Assembly (NCBI RefSeq): GCF_009650605.1
Contig: NZ_WAJT01000002.1
Span: forward strand, 124,001-188,000
Reading direction: 5' to 3'
DNA: 64,000 nucleotides
Origin: Labrenzia sp. CE80
Lineage (GTDB): Bacteria; Pseudomonadota; Alphaproteobacteria; Rhizobiales; Stappiaceae
Shown here piece after piece: positions 32,281 to 41,343 of this stretch. Position 1 is the first letter of the stretch. Every line of letters begins with the position of its first letter. A model generated the notes under the pieces. It had not been told where the DNA came from and did no database searches. It saw only the letters and a list, made by a program, of their open reading frames with translations. Position numbers and translations under genes: made by a program.

Positions 32281-32931
32281 ATGATGGATCTGCCCGGCAC
32301 CCATAGCGATGCCGTTCTCACCAGGCTGCGTAAGGTCAAGGAACTGAAGGCCAAGGCGCTTGATGAGGTACGGTTTTTGCGGACCTGGGTGGAAAGCCCG
32401 CTCAAGACCGGTGCAGTGAGTCCTTCGGGGCCACTTCTCGCCAAGAAAATGGCGTCCTTCATCACACCCGAGCCTGGCGCGCATTTCGTTGAGCTGGGTC
32501 CAGGCACAGGGGTCGTGACACAGGCGATTCTTGACCGTGGCGTGCCGCCTCAAAATCTCGTTTCGATCGAATACAGCGATGACTTCTATCGTCTTTTGAG
32601 AAAGCGGTTTCCCGACTTGAACGTCATCCAGGGCGACGCATACGCCATGAGCACGATCTTTTCGGAGGGCGAGGTATCGGATTTCGCGAAGGATGGGCTG
32701 GATGGTATCGTATCCAGCCTGCCGCTTTTCTCGCGGTCGGAAGAGGCGCGTGAGCGCTTCGTTTTGGACGCCTTGAAGCTCTTGAAGCCGGGTGCACCAC
32801 TGGTTCAGTTCTCCTATGCACTTGTTCCGCCGGTAAAGCCGCGTGCGGGCATGTTCTCCTTGACCAAATCCGAATGGATCTGGAAAAACCTGCCGCCGGC
32901 ACGCGTCTGGGTCTACCGATGGGTACACTGA
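32281..32931 (+). CDS. phospholipid N-methyltransferase PmtA-like
   Basis: A 216-residue SAM-dependent methyltransferase. FLRTWVESPLKTGAVSPSGPLLAKKM precedes the SAM motif VELGPGTGVVT (about 70-80), GDAY (118-121) and SSLPLFSRSEE, the pattern of Rhodobacter/Rhizobium PmtA, which methylates phosphatidylethanolamine towards phosphatidylcholine. A KsgA-like role is less likely because the target-base motif is absent. I chose the ATG at 32281, 10 bp after AGGAGG; ATG 32272 and ATG 32284 are alternatives. Its place after dnaJ is typical of related genomes. Confidence 0.82.
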   Translation: MMDLPGTHSDAVLTRLRKVKELKAKALDEVRFLRTWVESPLKTGAVSPSGPLLAKKMASFITPEPGAHFVELGPGTGVVTQAILDRGVPPQNLVSIEYSDDFYRLLRKRFPDLNVIQGDAYAMSTIFSEGEVSDFAKDGLDGIVSSLPLFSRSEEARERFVLDALKLLKPGAPLVQFSYALVPPVKPRAGMFSLTKSEWIWKNLPPARVWVYRWVH

Positions 32932-33024
32932 CCTGACAACGTTAAACAGATCGGACAAGAGGACGACCTCCCCAATCTTGGAACTTCCGCCGGGACGACC
33001 CGGCTCACGGTTTGGGGAAATCAA

Positions 33025-33453
33025 GTGCGTACGACACCAGATCAGATACGGCACGCAATCTGCTTCGAACTCATAGGGCTGCTGATCGTCACGCCCATTG
33101 GAGCATGGGCGCTCGACAAACCTTTTGCTGACATAGGGATCATCGGGATAATCTGTGCCACCGTTGCGACCGGATGGGCTTATTTCTACAATCGCCTCTT
33201 CGACCGCGTTCTTATGAAGTGGTCGGGCAAATCGAACAAGGGGCTCCTGACCCGTGCCGTGCACGCCGTGTGCTTCGAAGCGGGCCTACTTGTCGTCTTG
33301 ATGCCAATGATTGCGGCCTATCTTGAGATCACGCTTCTCGAGGCCTTGATGGTGGACCTCTCTTTCACGCTATTCTACATGGCCTATGCCTTCGTCTTTA
33401 ATTGGGCCTACGACCAGCTGGTTCCTTTTGAGGGCCGATGCCCCTCGGGTTGA
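33025..33453 (+). CDS. PACE-family (chlorhexidine-type) efflux membrane protein
   Basis: A 142-residue inner-membrane protein with four helices arranged as two tandem repeats. Each repeat begins with a similar motif, IRHAICFELIGLLIV and VHAVCFEAGLLVVL, and ends with GWAYFYNRLFDRV or AYAFVFNWAYDQL. This is the two-domain PACE (bacterial transmembrane pair) design, whose members export biocides or polyamines by proton exchange. GTG start with GGGGAAA upstream. The substrate is unknown. Confidence 0.88.
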   Translation: MRTTPDQIRHAICFELIGLLIVTPIGAWALDKPFADIGIIGIICATVATGWAYFYNRLFDRVLMKWSGKSNKGLLTRAVHAVCFEAGLLVVLMPMIAAYLEITLLEALMVDLSFTLFYMAYAFVFNWAYDQLVPFEGRCPSG

Positions 33454-33494
33454 TGCCGCGTTGTGCGACCAGTTTTTTTCCCACGGGAGTGAAC

Positions 33495-34085
33495 ATGCAG
33501 CAAAATCGCATTCTGGTTTTTTCCGGCTCGACGCGATCGGGATCTTTCAACAGCGAACTTGCGGCGCTTGTGGCCAAACAGCTGGCGCTGGCCGATGCCG
33601 AAGTCACCCGGATCTCGCTGGTGGACTATCCGCTGCCGCTTTACGACGGCGATCTGGAAACCAATCGGGGCGTTCCGCAGAACGCTCAAACGCTCAAGGA
33701 GCTGTTTTGTCGGCAGGATGGCATCTTCATCGCCTGTCCTGAATACAATGCTGGCGTCACGCCCATTTTAAAGAATGCAATTGACTGGATCAGCCGGCTC
33801 TCTGGTCCGGGCGAGCCACCTTCTGCAGCTTTCAAGAACCGGGTTTTTGCACTTGGCGCCGCGTCGCCCGGGGGCTTTGGCGGTATGCGCGGCCTGATCG
33901 GGATGCGGACAATTCTCGAAGTCGGACTGGGTGCAACCGTGTTGCCCCAGATGATCACCGTGTCTTCCGCTGCAAACGCCTTCACGGCCAAGGGCGACCT
34001 GGCGGACGAAAGGTCTGCGAACATCCTGAGCGGTGTTGTTCAGGCACTCAATCACCAGAGCCGTCTTCAATCGTTGGGGCGATAG
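33495..34085 (+). CDS. NADPH-dependent FMN reductase family protein
   Basis: A 196-residue flavodoxin-like reductase. The FMN phosphate loop FSGSTRSGSFN is at the N-terminus, followed by CPEYNAGVTPILKNAIDWISR and AASPGGFGGMRGL, both typical of the FMN/quinone/azo reductase family. The ATG at 33495 (GGGAG upstream) matches the family start; the longer frame lacks conservation. It follows the PACE gene by 41 bp and may share its transcript. Confidence 0.92.
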   Translation: MQQNRILVFSGSTRSGSFNSELAALVAKQLALADAEVTRISLVDYPLPLYDGDLETNRGVPQNAQTLKELFCRQDGIFIACPEYNAGVTPILKNAIDWISRLSGPGEPPSAAFKNRVFALGAASPGGFGGMRGLIGMRTILEVGLGATVLPQMITVSSAANAFTAKGDLADERSANILSGVVQALNHQSRLQSLGR

Positions 34086-34203
34086 CCGTTTGACAAGACA
34101 GCGGCCGCGCTTGGAATTCGGTCAGTGGCGGCTTACATAGAACACAAGGATGGCAGCTTGTTTTGGCGCTGCCAACTCATCACGACACCATTGAGAGGCA
34201 TTT

Positions 34204-34764
34204 ATGAGCGAGACCCGCGAACCGGCAACCTGGCACGGAACCACGATCTTGATGGTACGCAAGGGTGGCAAGGTTGTCATCGCCGGCGACGGCCAGGTCT
34301 CCCTCGGTCAGACCGTGATCAAGAACACGGCCCGCAAGGTGCGCCCCTTATCCAAGGGCGAGGTCATTGCCGGATTTGCCGGGGCCACCGCCGATGCGTT
34401 CACCTTGTTCGAACGTCTTGAGACAAAACTCGAGCAATATCCTGGTCAGTTGATGCGCGCCTGTGTCGAGCTCGCGAAGGACTGGAGAACAGACCGTTAT
34501 CTGCGCAAGCTCGAGGCCATGATGCTGGTCGCGGACAAGCAGGTATCGCTGGTGCTGACCGGAACCGGAGATGTGTTGGAACCGGAAGGCGGCGTCATGG
34601 GTATTGGGTCGGGTGGCAATTACGCGCTTGCGGCCGGTCGTGCGTTGGTCGACACGGAGCATGACGCCGAAGCCGTTGCCCGGAAGGCCATGGCCATTGC
34701 GGCTGATATCTGCGTCTACACCAACTCCAATGTTCTGGTTGAAAGCCTGGAGAGCGAAACGTGA
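34204..34764 (+). CDS. hslV: ATP-dependent protease HslV peptidase
   Basis: A 186-residue proteasome-like peptidase. After a 12-residue propeptide ending WHG, the mature chain starts at Thr13 (TTILMVRKGGKVVIAGDGQVSLG), the nucleophile. GIGSGGNYALAAGRAL is the other family mark. It forms a double hexamer capped by HslU. A membrane-protein gene, not hslU, follows directly with a GTGA overlap. Confidence 0.98.
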   Translation: MSETREPATWHGTTILMVRKGGKVVIAGDGQVSLGQTVIKNTARKVRPLSKGEVIAGFAGATADAFTLFERLETKLEQYPGQLMRACVELAKDWRTDRYLRKLEAMMLVADKQVSLVLTGTGDVLEPEGGVMGIGSGGNYALAAGRALVDTEHDAEAVARKAMAIAADICVYTNSNVLVESLESET

Positions 34765-35879
34765 GCACGCCGGGCGAGCAGGCTGACGCCACCGTGGGTC
34801 TCTCCGGAAAAAGACTGGACGCAGCCGTCGCCAGAGGGATCCTCTCAAGGGAACAGGCAGATCGTCTGGCTGAGTTCTGGGTCCGGCAGGAGCGTCTGGA
34901 AGACAGTGACGCTCCGGTATCGCGTGTCGATGCAGAGGAAGTCCGCTTTGTTCGCGGTTTCCACGATGTCTTCATTGCGATTGGAATCGTGATCTTCCTG
35001 TTTGGCCTGACATATGGTCTGCAGGATCTTGGCTCGATGGGGGTGATTGCCGGGATCGCTGCGGGTTCGGTCTGGATCCTTTCAGAAATCTTCGCGCGTC
35101 GCATGCGGCTCGCACTGCCGTCGTTTCTTCTCAGTCTGGCGTTCACCCCACTGTTCCTTATGACTTGTATCGGCTTGATCGCCGGTGGTGACAGCATTAG
35201 TGTTTTTGAAGGCGCGCGCTCTGGAGGATCGATCGATCCGGATGGGGCCTATCTCCTGATTCTGCCGACGTTGATCGCCATCGCGGGGGCGGTGCTGCAC
35301 TACTTGCGGTTCAAGGTGCCTGTTGGTGTGACCGGCATTGCTGGTGGCGTGTTGTTACTCGTTGCGGTGCTGATCGAAAGCGCCGCACCGGGATTTGTCG
35401 TCGATCATGTGACCTGGTTCATGCTGGTGGCAGGTCTCGTCTGCTTTGCACTTGCGATGATGTTCGACAGTCGTGATATTGAGCGTGTGACCGTAAACAG
35501 CGACAAGGCCTTCTGGCTGCATCTGATGGCGGCACCCCTGATCGTTCATTCTGCCTTGATGCTGGTGATGGCAGAGGGCGAGTCCCAAAGCACCTTCTAT
35601 GCTCTCGTCGTGATCGGACTTTTCCTGGGCCTTGCGTTCGTTGCAATCCTGGTGGACCGGCGTGCGCTCCTCGTATCGGGCCTGGGCTACTTTGGATTTG
35701 CCATCGCAACGCTCATGACCAAGGCCGAGGTCTCGGAAGACATTACGCTGGCCATGACCCTTGTGCTGCTTGGTTGTTTCATTTTGCTTCTCGGCTCAGC
35801 CTGGCGTGCCGTCCGCCGGCTGGTCGTCAAGCCGCTCTCCGATACGGCGGTGATGAGCTTCGTTCCCGCCATAGACTGA
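34761..35879 (+). CDS. multi-spanning membrane protein coupled to hslV
   Basis: A 372-residue protein with a cytoplasmic N-terminus (about 1-70) that contains LDAAVARGILSREQADRLAEFW, a helical module seen in DUF2157-type membrane proteins, followed by nine or ten hydrophobic helices. The GTG start overlaps the hslV stop (GTGA), so translation is coupled, and hslU begins 22 bp after its stop. The function is unknown. Tight placement between the two halves of a protease suggests co-expression under heat or envelope stress; that is an inference from position only. Confidence 0.85.
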   Translation: MSTPGEQADATVGLSGKRLDAAVARGILSREQADRLAEFWVRQERLEDSDAPVSRVDAEEVRFVRGFHDVFIAIGIVIFLFGLTYGLQDLGSMGVIAGIAAGSVWILSEIFARRMRLALPSFLLSLAFTPLFLMTCIGLIAGGDSISVFEGARSGGSIDPDGAYLLILPTLIAIAGAVLHYLRFKVPVGVTGIAGGVLLLVAVLIESAAPGFVVDHVTWFMLVAGLVCFALAMMFDSRDIERVTVNSDKAFWLHLMAAPLIVHSALMLVMAEGESQSTFYALVVIGLFLGLAFVAILVDRRALLVSGLGYFGFAIATLMTKAEVSEDITLAMTLVLLGCFILLLGSAWRAVRRLVVKPLSDTAVMSFVPAID

Positions 35880-35901
35880 TCCTTTGTGTGAAAGAAAAGA
35901 C

Positions 35902-37206
35902 ATGACTGACTTTTCGCCTCGCGAAATCGTATCCGAACTGGACCGCTACATTGTCGGTCAGAAAGACGCCAAACGCGCGGTCGCAATCGCTCTGCGCAAC
36001 CGTTGGCGCCGTCAGCAACTTCAGGGCCAGATGCGCGAAGAGGTTCTGCCGAAGAACATTCTCATGATTGGCCCGACCGGGGTCGGCAAGACCGAGATTT
36101 CCCGCCGGCTGGCCAAACTCGCCAATGCGCCCTTTGCAAAGGTCGAGGCCACCAAGTTCACGGAGGTCGGCTATGTCGGCCGTGATGTCGAACAGATCAT
36201 TCGCGATCTTGTCGAAGCAGGCATAGGTCTCGTCCGCGACGCCAAACGTGAAGCTGTGAAAGCAAAGGCGCATGTCCTGGCCGAAGACCGGGTTCTTGAC
36301 GCGTTGGTCGGCAAGAACGCTAGCCCTGCGACAAGGGACAGCTTTCGCAAGAAGCTGCGCGAAGGCGAGATGGACGAGAAGGAAATCGAGGTTGAGGTGC
36401 GCGCCCAGGCGCAGATGCCAAGCTTCGACATGCCCGGCATGCCAGGGGCGAGCGTCGGCGTGATGAATGTCGGAGATTTGCTCGGCAAGGCCTTCGGTGG
36501 CCAGACCAAGACGAAGCGCACCACGGTGAGCGAGTCCTATGAACTCCTGATCAACGAAGAATCCGACAAGCTTCTGGATGAGGACAAGATCGTCCAGGAG
36601 GCCATTTCCCTCGTCGAGAACTCCGGGATCGTCTTTCTGGATGAAATCGACAAGATCTGCGCCCGGGAAGGCCGAAGTGGCGGCGATGTCTCCCGCGAAG
36701 GTGTACAGCGGGATCTTCTTCCGCTGATCGAAGGCACGGTCGTGTCGACCAAACACGGCCCGGTCAAGACCGACCACATTCTCTTCATCGCGTCTGGCGC
36801 GTTCCACGTAGCCAAGCCGTCAGACCTGTTACCGGAGCTTCAGGGGCGTCTTCCGATCCGCGTAGAGTTGCGTCCCCTGACCCGCGACGATTTCCGCGCC
36901 ATCCTCACCGAGCCCGAGGCGAGCCTTATCAAGCAGTACATTGCCTTGATGAAGACCGAAGACGTCGACCTGGCGTTTTCCGAAGATGCAATTGACGAGA
37001 TCGCCTCGGTTGCGGTCGATCTCAACGCCTCGGTTGAGAACATCGGTGCGCGGCGGCTGCAGACGGTCATGGAGCGGATTCTGGATGATGTGTCCTTCAC
37101 CGCGCCGGATCGTCCCGGCGAGACCATCGAAATCACCGCAGATTACGTGCGCGAGAACATTGGTGAGCTGGCCAAGAACGTCGACCTGTCGAAGTTCATC
37201 CTCTGA
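35902..37206 (+). CDS. hslU: ATP-dependent protease HslU ATPase
   Basis: A 434-residue AAA+ unfoldase. Motifs: SPREIVSELDRYIVGQKDAKRAVAIALRNRWRR, Walker A GPTGVGKTEISRRLA, the pore GYVGRD, Walker B VFLDEIDKI, and the C-terminal NIGARRLQTVMERILDDVSF ending VDLSKFIL, which docks into HslV. The ATG at 35902 is preferred to an upstream in-frame codon at 35884. Confidence 0.98.
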   Translation: MTDFSPREIVSELDRYIVGQKDAKRAVAIALRNRWRRQQLQGQMREEVLPKNILMIGPTGVGKTEISRRLAKLANAPFAKVEATKFTEVGYVGRDVEQIIRDLVEAGIGLVRDAKREAVKAKAHVLAEDRVLDALVGKNASPATRDSFRKKLREGEMDEKEIEVEVRAQAQMPSFDMPGMPGASVGVMNVGDLLGKAFGGQTKTKRTTVSESYELLINEESDKLLDEDKIVQEAISLVENSGIVFLDEIDKICAREGRSGGDVSREGVQRDLLPLIEGTVVSTKHGPVKTDHILFIASGAFHVAKPSDLLPELQGRLPIRVELRPLTRDDFRAILTEPEASLIKQYIALMKTEDVDLAFSEDAIDEIASVAVDLNASVENIGARRLQTVMERILDDVSFTAPDRPGETIEITADYVRENIGELAKNVDLSKFIL

Positions 37207-37313
37207 CGTGTTTTCAACGCTGGAGGGGCGCAGTTGAACATGCGCTGCTCTGCCGCTGAACCTGACAAAGCCTTCCGCTTGCGGAATGGCGTAGCCGATG
37301 GCAGCATGCACCC

Positions 37314-37808
37314 ATGGTAGCAATCAGAAAAAGCAATGAAGAGGGCCATCGCAGAAAGTTTCTGGTCGTGGTCGATGACACACCAGAGTGCGATCGCGCT
37401 ATCGTCTATGCAGCCAAACGAGCCGCGCGGACCAGCGGAGTTGTAACGCTTTTGTTCGTTGTAGCGCACGGCGACTTTCAGCATTGGCTCGGGGTAGAGG
37501 ACATCATGCGGGCGGAGGCGATGGAAAAAGCCGACCAGACGCTGGCCAAGGCCGCTGAACGGGTCCGCTCTGTCGCAAGAGCCGAGCCTGAAACAGTTGT
37601 GAAGGAAGGCAATACCTCAGAAGCGATTGTTGATCTCATCGAATCTGATGCCGATATTGCTATTCTCGTCCTGGCTGCCGGGTTGAGCAAGGAAGGGCCT
37701 GGACCGCTCGTCGCGTCGATGGCCGGCAAGGCTGCAGGCAGCTTCCCGATACCGGTCACGATCGTTCCGGGCAACTTGGACGATGACTCAATCGCCGCTC
37801 TGGCCTAA
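37314..37808 (+). CDS. universal stress protein (UspA) family
   Basis: A 164-residue alpha/beta protein with a UspA-like start (KFLVVVDDTPECDRAIVYAAKRAARTSGVVTLLFVV) and end (FPIPVTIVPGNLDDD). The consensus ATP-binding G-2x-G-9x-G(S/T) is not clear, so it may be a non-nucleotide-binding type. It stands alone after hslU. The ribosome-binding site before the ATG is weak. Confidence 0.85.
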   Translation: MVAIRKSNEEGHRRKFLVVVDDTPECDRAIVYAAKRAARTSGVVTLLFVVAHGDFQHWLGVEDIMRAEAMEKADQTLAKAAERVRSVARAEPETVVKEGNTSEAIVDLIESDADIAILVLAAGLSKEGPGPLVASMAGKAAGSFPIPVTIVPGNLDDDSIAALA

Positions 37809-37979
37809 GGTCGAGTGCGAAGGGACTTGGTGCCAAGCCTTGAATTTGCGCCGGGCAACGCCATCTACATTTTAAGAGTTCCAAACTGCGGTGGTATGCA
37901 GTATTATCCCATCGTAGAAAACCGATAAGAACAGCGTGGCGGCGCTCTGACAGCGCTTCGACGTTCGTGGGATCCCAAG

Positions 37980-38537
37980 ATGTTTATTCAGACCGAAGCA
38001 ACGCCGAATCCGGCAACGCTGAAATTCCTTCCGGGCCGCGTCGTGCTGGCTGAAGGGACCTATGATTTCCGCTCTGCGGCTGACGCTGGCGCTTCCCCGC
38101 TTGCCGAGAAGCTGTTCCAGATCCCCGGCGTGAGCGCGATTTTCTTTGGTCACGACTTCATCACAGTGACCAAGGACGACACCGACTGGCAGCACATGAA
38201 GCCTGCGATTCTCGGTGCGATCATGGAACAGTTCATGTCCGGACAGCCGGTAATGGCTTCAGGGCAGAGCGAAGATATCGAAGAAGGCGAATTCTTCGAC
38301 GACGGTGACGAGGAAACGGTCACGGTCATCAAGGATCTGCTTGAAACCCGTGTTCGTCCTGCCGTCGCCCAGGATGGCGGCGACATCACCTTCAAGGGCT
38401 TCAAGGAAGGCATTGTCTACCTTTCCATGCGCGGCGCCTGTGCTGGCTGCCCGTCCTCGACGGCAACACTTCAGCATGGCATTCAAAATCTTCTGAAGCA
38501 TTTCGTGCCGGAAGTTGAAGAAGTACGTCCGATCTGA
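37980..38537 (+). CDS. NifU-like iron-sulfur scaffold (Nfu)
   Basis: A 185-residue two-domain Nfu protein. The N-terminal Nfu_N domain starts MFIQTEATPNPATLKFLPG, and the C-terminal NifU domain has the CAGC motif (Cys154 and Cys157 in MRGACAGCPSS) that holds a 4Fe-4S cluster between subunits. It delivers clusters to client enzymes. It is close in design to mitochondrial NFU1. A terminator follows. Confidence 0.95.
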   Translation: MFIQTEATPNPATLKFLPGRVVLAEGTYDFRSAADAGASPLAEKLFQIPGVSAIFFGHDFITVTKDDTDWQHMKPAILGAIMEQFMSGQPVMASGQSEDIEEGEFFDDGDEETVTVIKDLLETRVRPAVAQDGGDITFKGFKEGIVYLSMRGACAGCPSSTATLQHGIQNLLKHFVPEVEEVRPI

Positions 38538-38561
38538 TTATTCGCAGACCGACATTTGATA

Positions 38562-38586
38562 GCCCGGCCATCGCGCCGGGCTTTTG
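38562..38586 (+). terminator. rho-independent terminator after the nfu gene
   Basis: GCCCGGC and GCCGGGC form a stem around CATCGC, followed by TTTTGT. It lies 24 bp beyond the stop codon. Confidence 0.85.
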
Positions 38587-38691
38587 TCGTTTTGGAGGAG
38601 CTGTGTGGCAGAGGGCTGCAAGCCCAACCTTTGGGGTAAGTCCAAAGCGCAGCTCGACAGAACGCCTCGCGGCAGCTAAGCCGGGGCCATC

Positions 38692-39375
38692 ATGCGCGTA
38701 CTAGCTATCGATACCGCTCTTGCCAATTGTGCCGTTGCCGTCCTTGACGACAGCGACGAAAACCCTTGCGAGATTCAACGTGCCGAAGAGATCGGCAGAG
38801 GTCATGCCGAGCGTCTCATGAGCATGATCGGCGACGTCATGGCGGAATCATCCACCGCCTTCACCGACCTTGACCGTGTGATCGTGACGACGGGTCCGGG
38901 GAGTTTTACCGGCTTGCGGGTCGGACTATCTGTTGCCAAGGGCTTCGGTCTTGTTCTCGAAAAGCCTGTCGTTGGCGTTACGACCCTTGCCGCCATCGCG
39001 CGGTCGAGCGTACCCTGCGAAACCACGGTGGGTTCGTCACTCCTCGTGGCGCTTGAGGGCAAGGGGGATGAGGTTTATTGCCAGCTCTTTGATGCGTCCG
39101 GTGATATTGCAGGTGAAGCTAGTGTCCAGACACTCACGAACCTCGTGGAAACTCTGCCGGGCGAGCTGCGGCTGGCGGGCTCGGCCGCTCGCAAGGTTGC
39201 GGATGCCCTGTGCCGGGGCGATGGCATCATTGAGAATGAGATGGCCTACCCTGATATTGCCGAGGTCGCGCGTCTTGGAATGGTGACGGATCCGAAATCG
39301 GCGACTGCCGCGCCGCTCTACCTCCGTCCGCCAGACGCCACACCTCAGAAAAAGGGCAGGATCGAGCGCAAATGA
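38692..39375 (+). CDS. tsaB: tRNA threonylcarbamoyladenosine biosynthesis protein TsaB
   Basis: A 227-residue protein of the ASKHA fold. MRVLAIDTALANCAVAVLD and VTTGPGSFTGLRVGLSVAKGFGL are diagnostic. It partners TsaD and TsaE in forming t6A at position 37 of ANN-reading tRNAs. Its stop overlaps the rimI start in an ATGA. Confidence 0.95.
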   Translation: MRVLAIDTALANCAVAVLDDSDENPCEIQRAEEIGRGHAERLMSMIGDVMAESSTAFTDLDRVIVTTGPGSFTGLRVGLSVAKGFGLVLEKPVVGVTTLAAIARSSVPCETTVGSSLLVALEGKGDEVYCQLFDASGDIAGEASVQTLTNLVETLPGELRLAGSAARKVADALCRGDGIIENEMAYPDIAEVARLGMVTDPKSATAAPLYLRPPDATPQKKGRIERK

Positions 39376-39860
39376 GCTTCTGGTGGTCCAGACCTGAGCC
39401 TCCTGTCGTGGAAGAGGTGGTGGACGAAGATCTGCCGCAGCTTGCCGAGATACACAGCGCCTCTTTTGGTCATGGCTGGGGCGAAGAGGAACTGGCGCGG
39501 CTTCTCGGTCAAAGTGGTGTTTTTGCACTCGTGATCCGGCGTGCCAATCCCTTCGGAACGCGCAAGCCAATGGGCTTCATTCTCATTCGTTCGGTTGCCG
39601 GGGAGGCCGAGATACTGACCATTGCTGTTGACCCGAAGTGCCGCGGTCGAGGTCTCGCCGGGTCTCTTTTGCACCACGTGATGTTTCGGCTCTACGGTGA
39701 CCGTTGTGAATGCCTTTTTCTCGAAGTCGATGCCGCCAATGAGCCCGCCTTGCGCCTTTACAAGGGCCGTGGTTTCCGCAAAGTGGGGGAACGCAAGGGC
39801 TACTACCGGGCTGGTGATGGAGATGGAACCGCGCTTGTCATGCGCGTCGATCTTCTTTAA
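39372..39860 (+). CDS. rimI: ribosomal protein S18 alanine N-acetyltransferase
   Basis: A 162-residue GNAT acetyltransferase. The acetyl-CoA loop is CRGRGLAGSLL (about residue 96), followed by EVDAANEPALRLYKGRGFRKVGERKGYY, the usual RimI end. It acetylates the N-terminus of S18 in E. coli. The tsaB-rimI overlap is widely conserved. Confidence 0.92.
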   Translation: MSFWWSRPEPPVVEEVVDEDLPQLAEIHSASFGHGWGEEELARLLGQSGVFALVIRRANPFGTRKPMGFILIRSVAGEAEILTIAVDPKCRGRGLAGSLLHHVMFRLYGDRCECLFLEVDAANEPALRLYKGRGFRKVGERKGYYRAGDGDGTALVMRVDLL

Positions 39861-39903
39861 TCGCTGACCTGTTCTCTAATTGGTGATCGGGTCTCGGGTG
39901 AAT

Positions 39904-40359
39904 ATGACGGAAGAGCAGCAATCGACGCTTGCGGAACAATGCGTGGCCAAGGGCATGCGCATGACAGAGCAACGCCGCGTGATTGCCTCCGTCATTGAGG
40001 ATGCCTCCAACGAACATCCTGACGTCGAGGAATTGTATCGCCGCGCCGTCGCCATAGACTCACGCATTTCGATTTCCACGGTCTATCGGACAGTCAAGCT
40101 CTTCGAAGATGCGGGCATGATAGAAAGGCATGATTTCCGCGACGGGCGGTCCAGATATGAAACAGTACCAGACGAGCATCACGACCATCTGATCGATCTG
40201 AGATCTGGCAAGGTGATTGAGTTCCGCAATGAGGATATCGAAGCGCTGCAGGAGTTCATTGCGCAAAAGCTGGGATACAAACTCGTCGATCATAGGCTTG
40301 AGCTTTATGGTGTTCCGCTGAAATCAGAGGGGCCGGACAAGGGTGATGGCTCGGATTAA
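39904..40359 (+). CDS. Fur-family metalloregulator (Fur/Mur type)
   Basis: A 151-residue winged-helix regulator with MRMTEQRRVIASVIEDASNEHPDVEELYRRA, the recognition helix ISISTVYRTVKLFEDAGMIERHDF, and the metal-binding HHDHLI segment. E. coli Fur has Cys92 and Cys95 after that segment; here the sequence is HHDHLIDLRSGKVIEF without cysteines, as in rhizobial Mur, which responds to manganese. So a manganese role is likely but not certain. It follows rimI and overlaps the plsC start. Confidence 0.92.
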   Translation: MTEEQQSTLAEQCVAKGMRMTEQRRVIASVIEDASNEHPDVEELYRRAVAIDSRISISTVYRTVKLFEDAGMIERHDFRDGRSRYETVPDEHHDHLIDLRSGKVIEFRNEDIEALQEFIAQKLGYKLVDHRLELYGVPLKSEGPDKGDGSD

Positions 40360-41206
40360 GGCAATCTGGGCGATTTTCGCCCTCACGGTCGTCTCCGTTG
40401 CATTGATCCCGCCGCAATGGTTGGCGGTCAGGTTGGGCCATCCCCTTCAGCGCAAGTTGCCGCATGTCTGGCACTGTGTTGCAACACGGCTGGTTGGCAT
40501 AAGAGTGCAACAGGTCGGTGCGCCTGAATGCGGCCGTCCCTTGTTGATCACCGCGAACCATGCGTCATGGGTTGATATCACCGTTGTCGGTTCCCTCATG
40601 CCCTTGTCTTTCATCGCCAAGTCCGAAGTGGCTGCCTGGCCGATTTTCGGGCTTTTCGCAAAATTGCAGCGGACTGTCTTCGTCAATCGCACCCGCCGAA
40701 CTGATACGGGAAAGGTCGCCGACGCCATTGCAGAACGCATGGCACAGGGCGACGCGATGGTTCTCTTCGCTGAAGGCACGTCAAATGACGGCAACGGCGT
40801 TCTGCCGTTCCGCTCGGCGCTGCTGGGAGCTGCAACGCGAGCGTTGGATGAGGACGGTGAGGTCTGGGTTCAGCCCCTGTCTGTCGCCTATCATTCCCTT
40901 CACGGCCTGCCTATGGGGCGGCAATTCCGGCCTCATGTTGCCTGGTATGGGGATATGGAGCTGGCCGGTCACCTCTGGGGTGTTTTCACCGAAGGCGCGC
41001 TTGATGTGGTGGTCACATGGGGAGAGCCGGTTCTTGTCACGTCCACGACGGACCGGAAGGCTCTCACGCGGCAATTGGAAGAACAAGTTCGAGCAATGAC
41101 GGTCGCGTCCTTGCGCGGCCGTGGAGTAGATCTTTTTAAAACGTCCGATATCTCTGACACTGCGCTATTCTCAAGCGATCCAAAACCGGCTAAAGCTGGC
41201 GGCTGA
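40346..41206 (+). CDS. 1-acyl-sn-glycerol-3-phosphate acyltransferase (PlsC-like)
   Basis: A 286-residue membrane-associated acyltransferase. An N-terminal hydrophobic helix precedes the HX4D motif (NHASWVD), and the substrate-binding FAEGTSNDG and LPFRSALLGAA follow. It acylates lysophosphatidic acid, or lyso-ornithine lipid (OlsA-like), which the sequence cannot settle. The ATG at 40346 overlaps the end of the Fur-family gene by 14 bp. Confidence 0.9.
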   Translation: MARIKAIWAIFALTVVSVALIPPQWLAVRLGHPLQRKLPHVWHCVATRLVGIRVQQVGAPECGRPLLITANHASWVDITVVGSLMPLSFIAKSEVAAWPIFGLFAKLQRTVFVNRTRRTDTGKVADAIAERMAQGDAMVLFAEGTSNDGNGVLPFRSALLGAATRALDEDGEVWVQPLSVAYHSLHGLPMGRQFRPHVAWYGDMELAGHLWGVFTEGALDVVVTWGEPVLVTSTTDRKALTRQLEEQVRAMTVASLRGRGVDLFKTSDISDTALFSSDPKPAKAGG

Positions 41207-41343
41207 AGACAGTGGTGCCAGTCTGGACTTGTTTCGGCACGCTTTGAGCGCATATGCCAGTTAAGACCGTTGCCGCCACTCCATTGAATTTTACCGCTGC
41301 CTGCGCGCTCATATCGGCCCGTGGAACCGGTACTGAGGAATGA

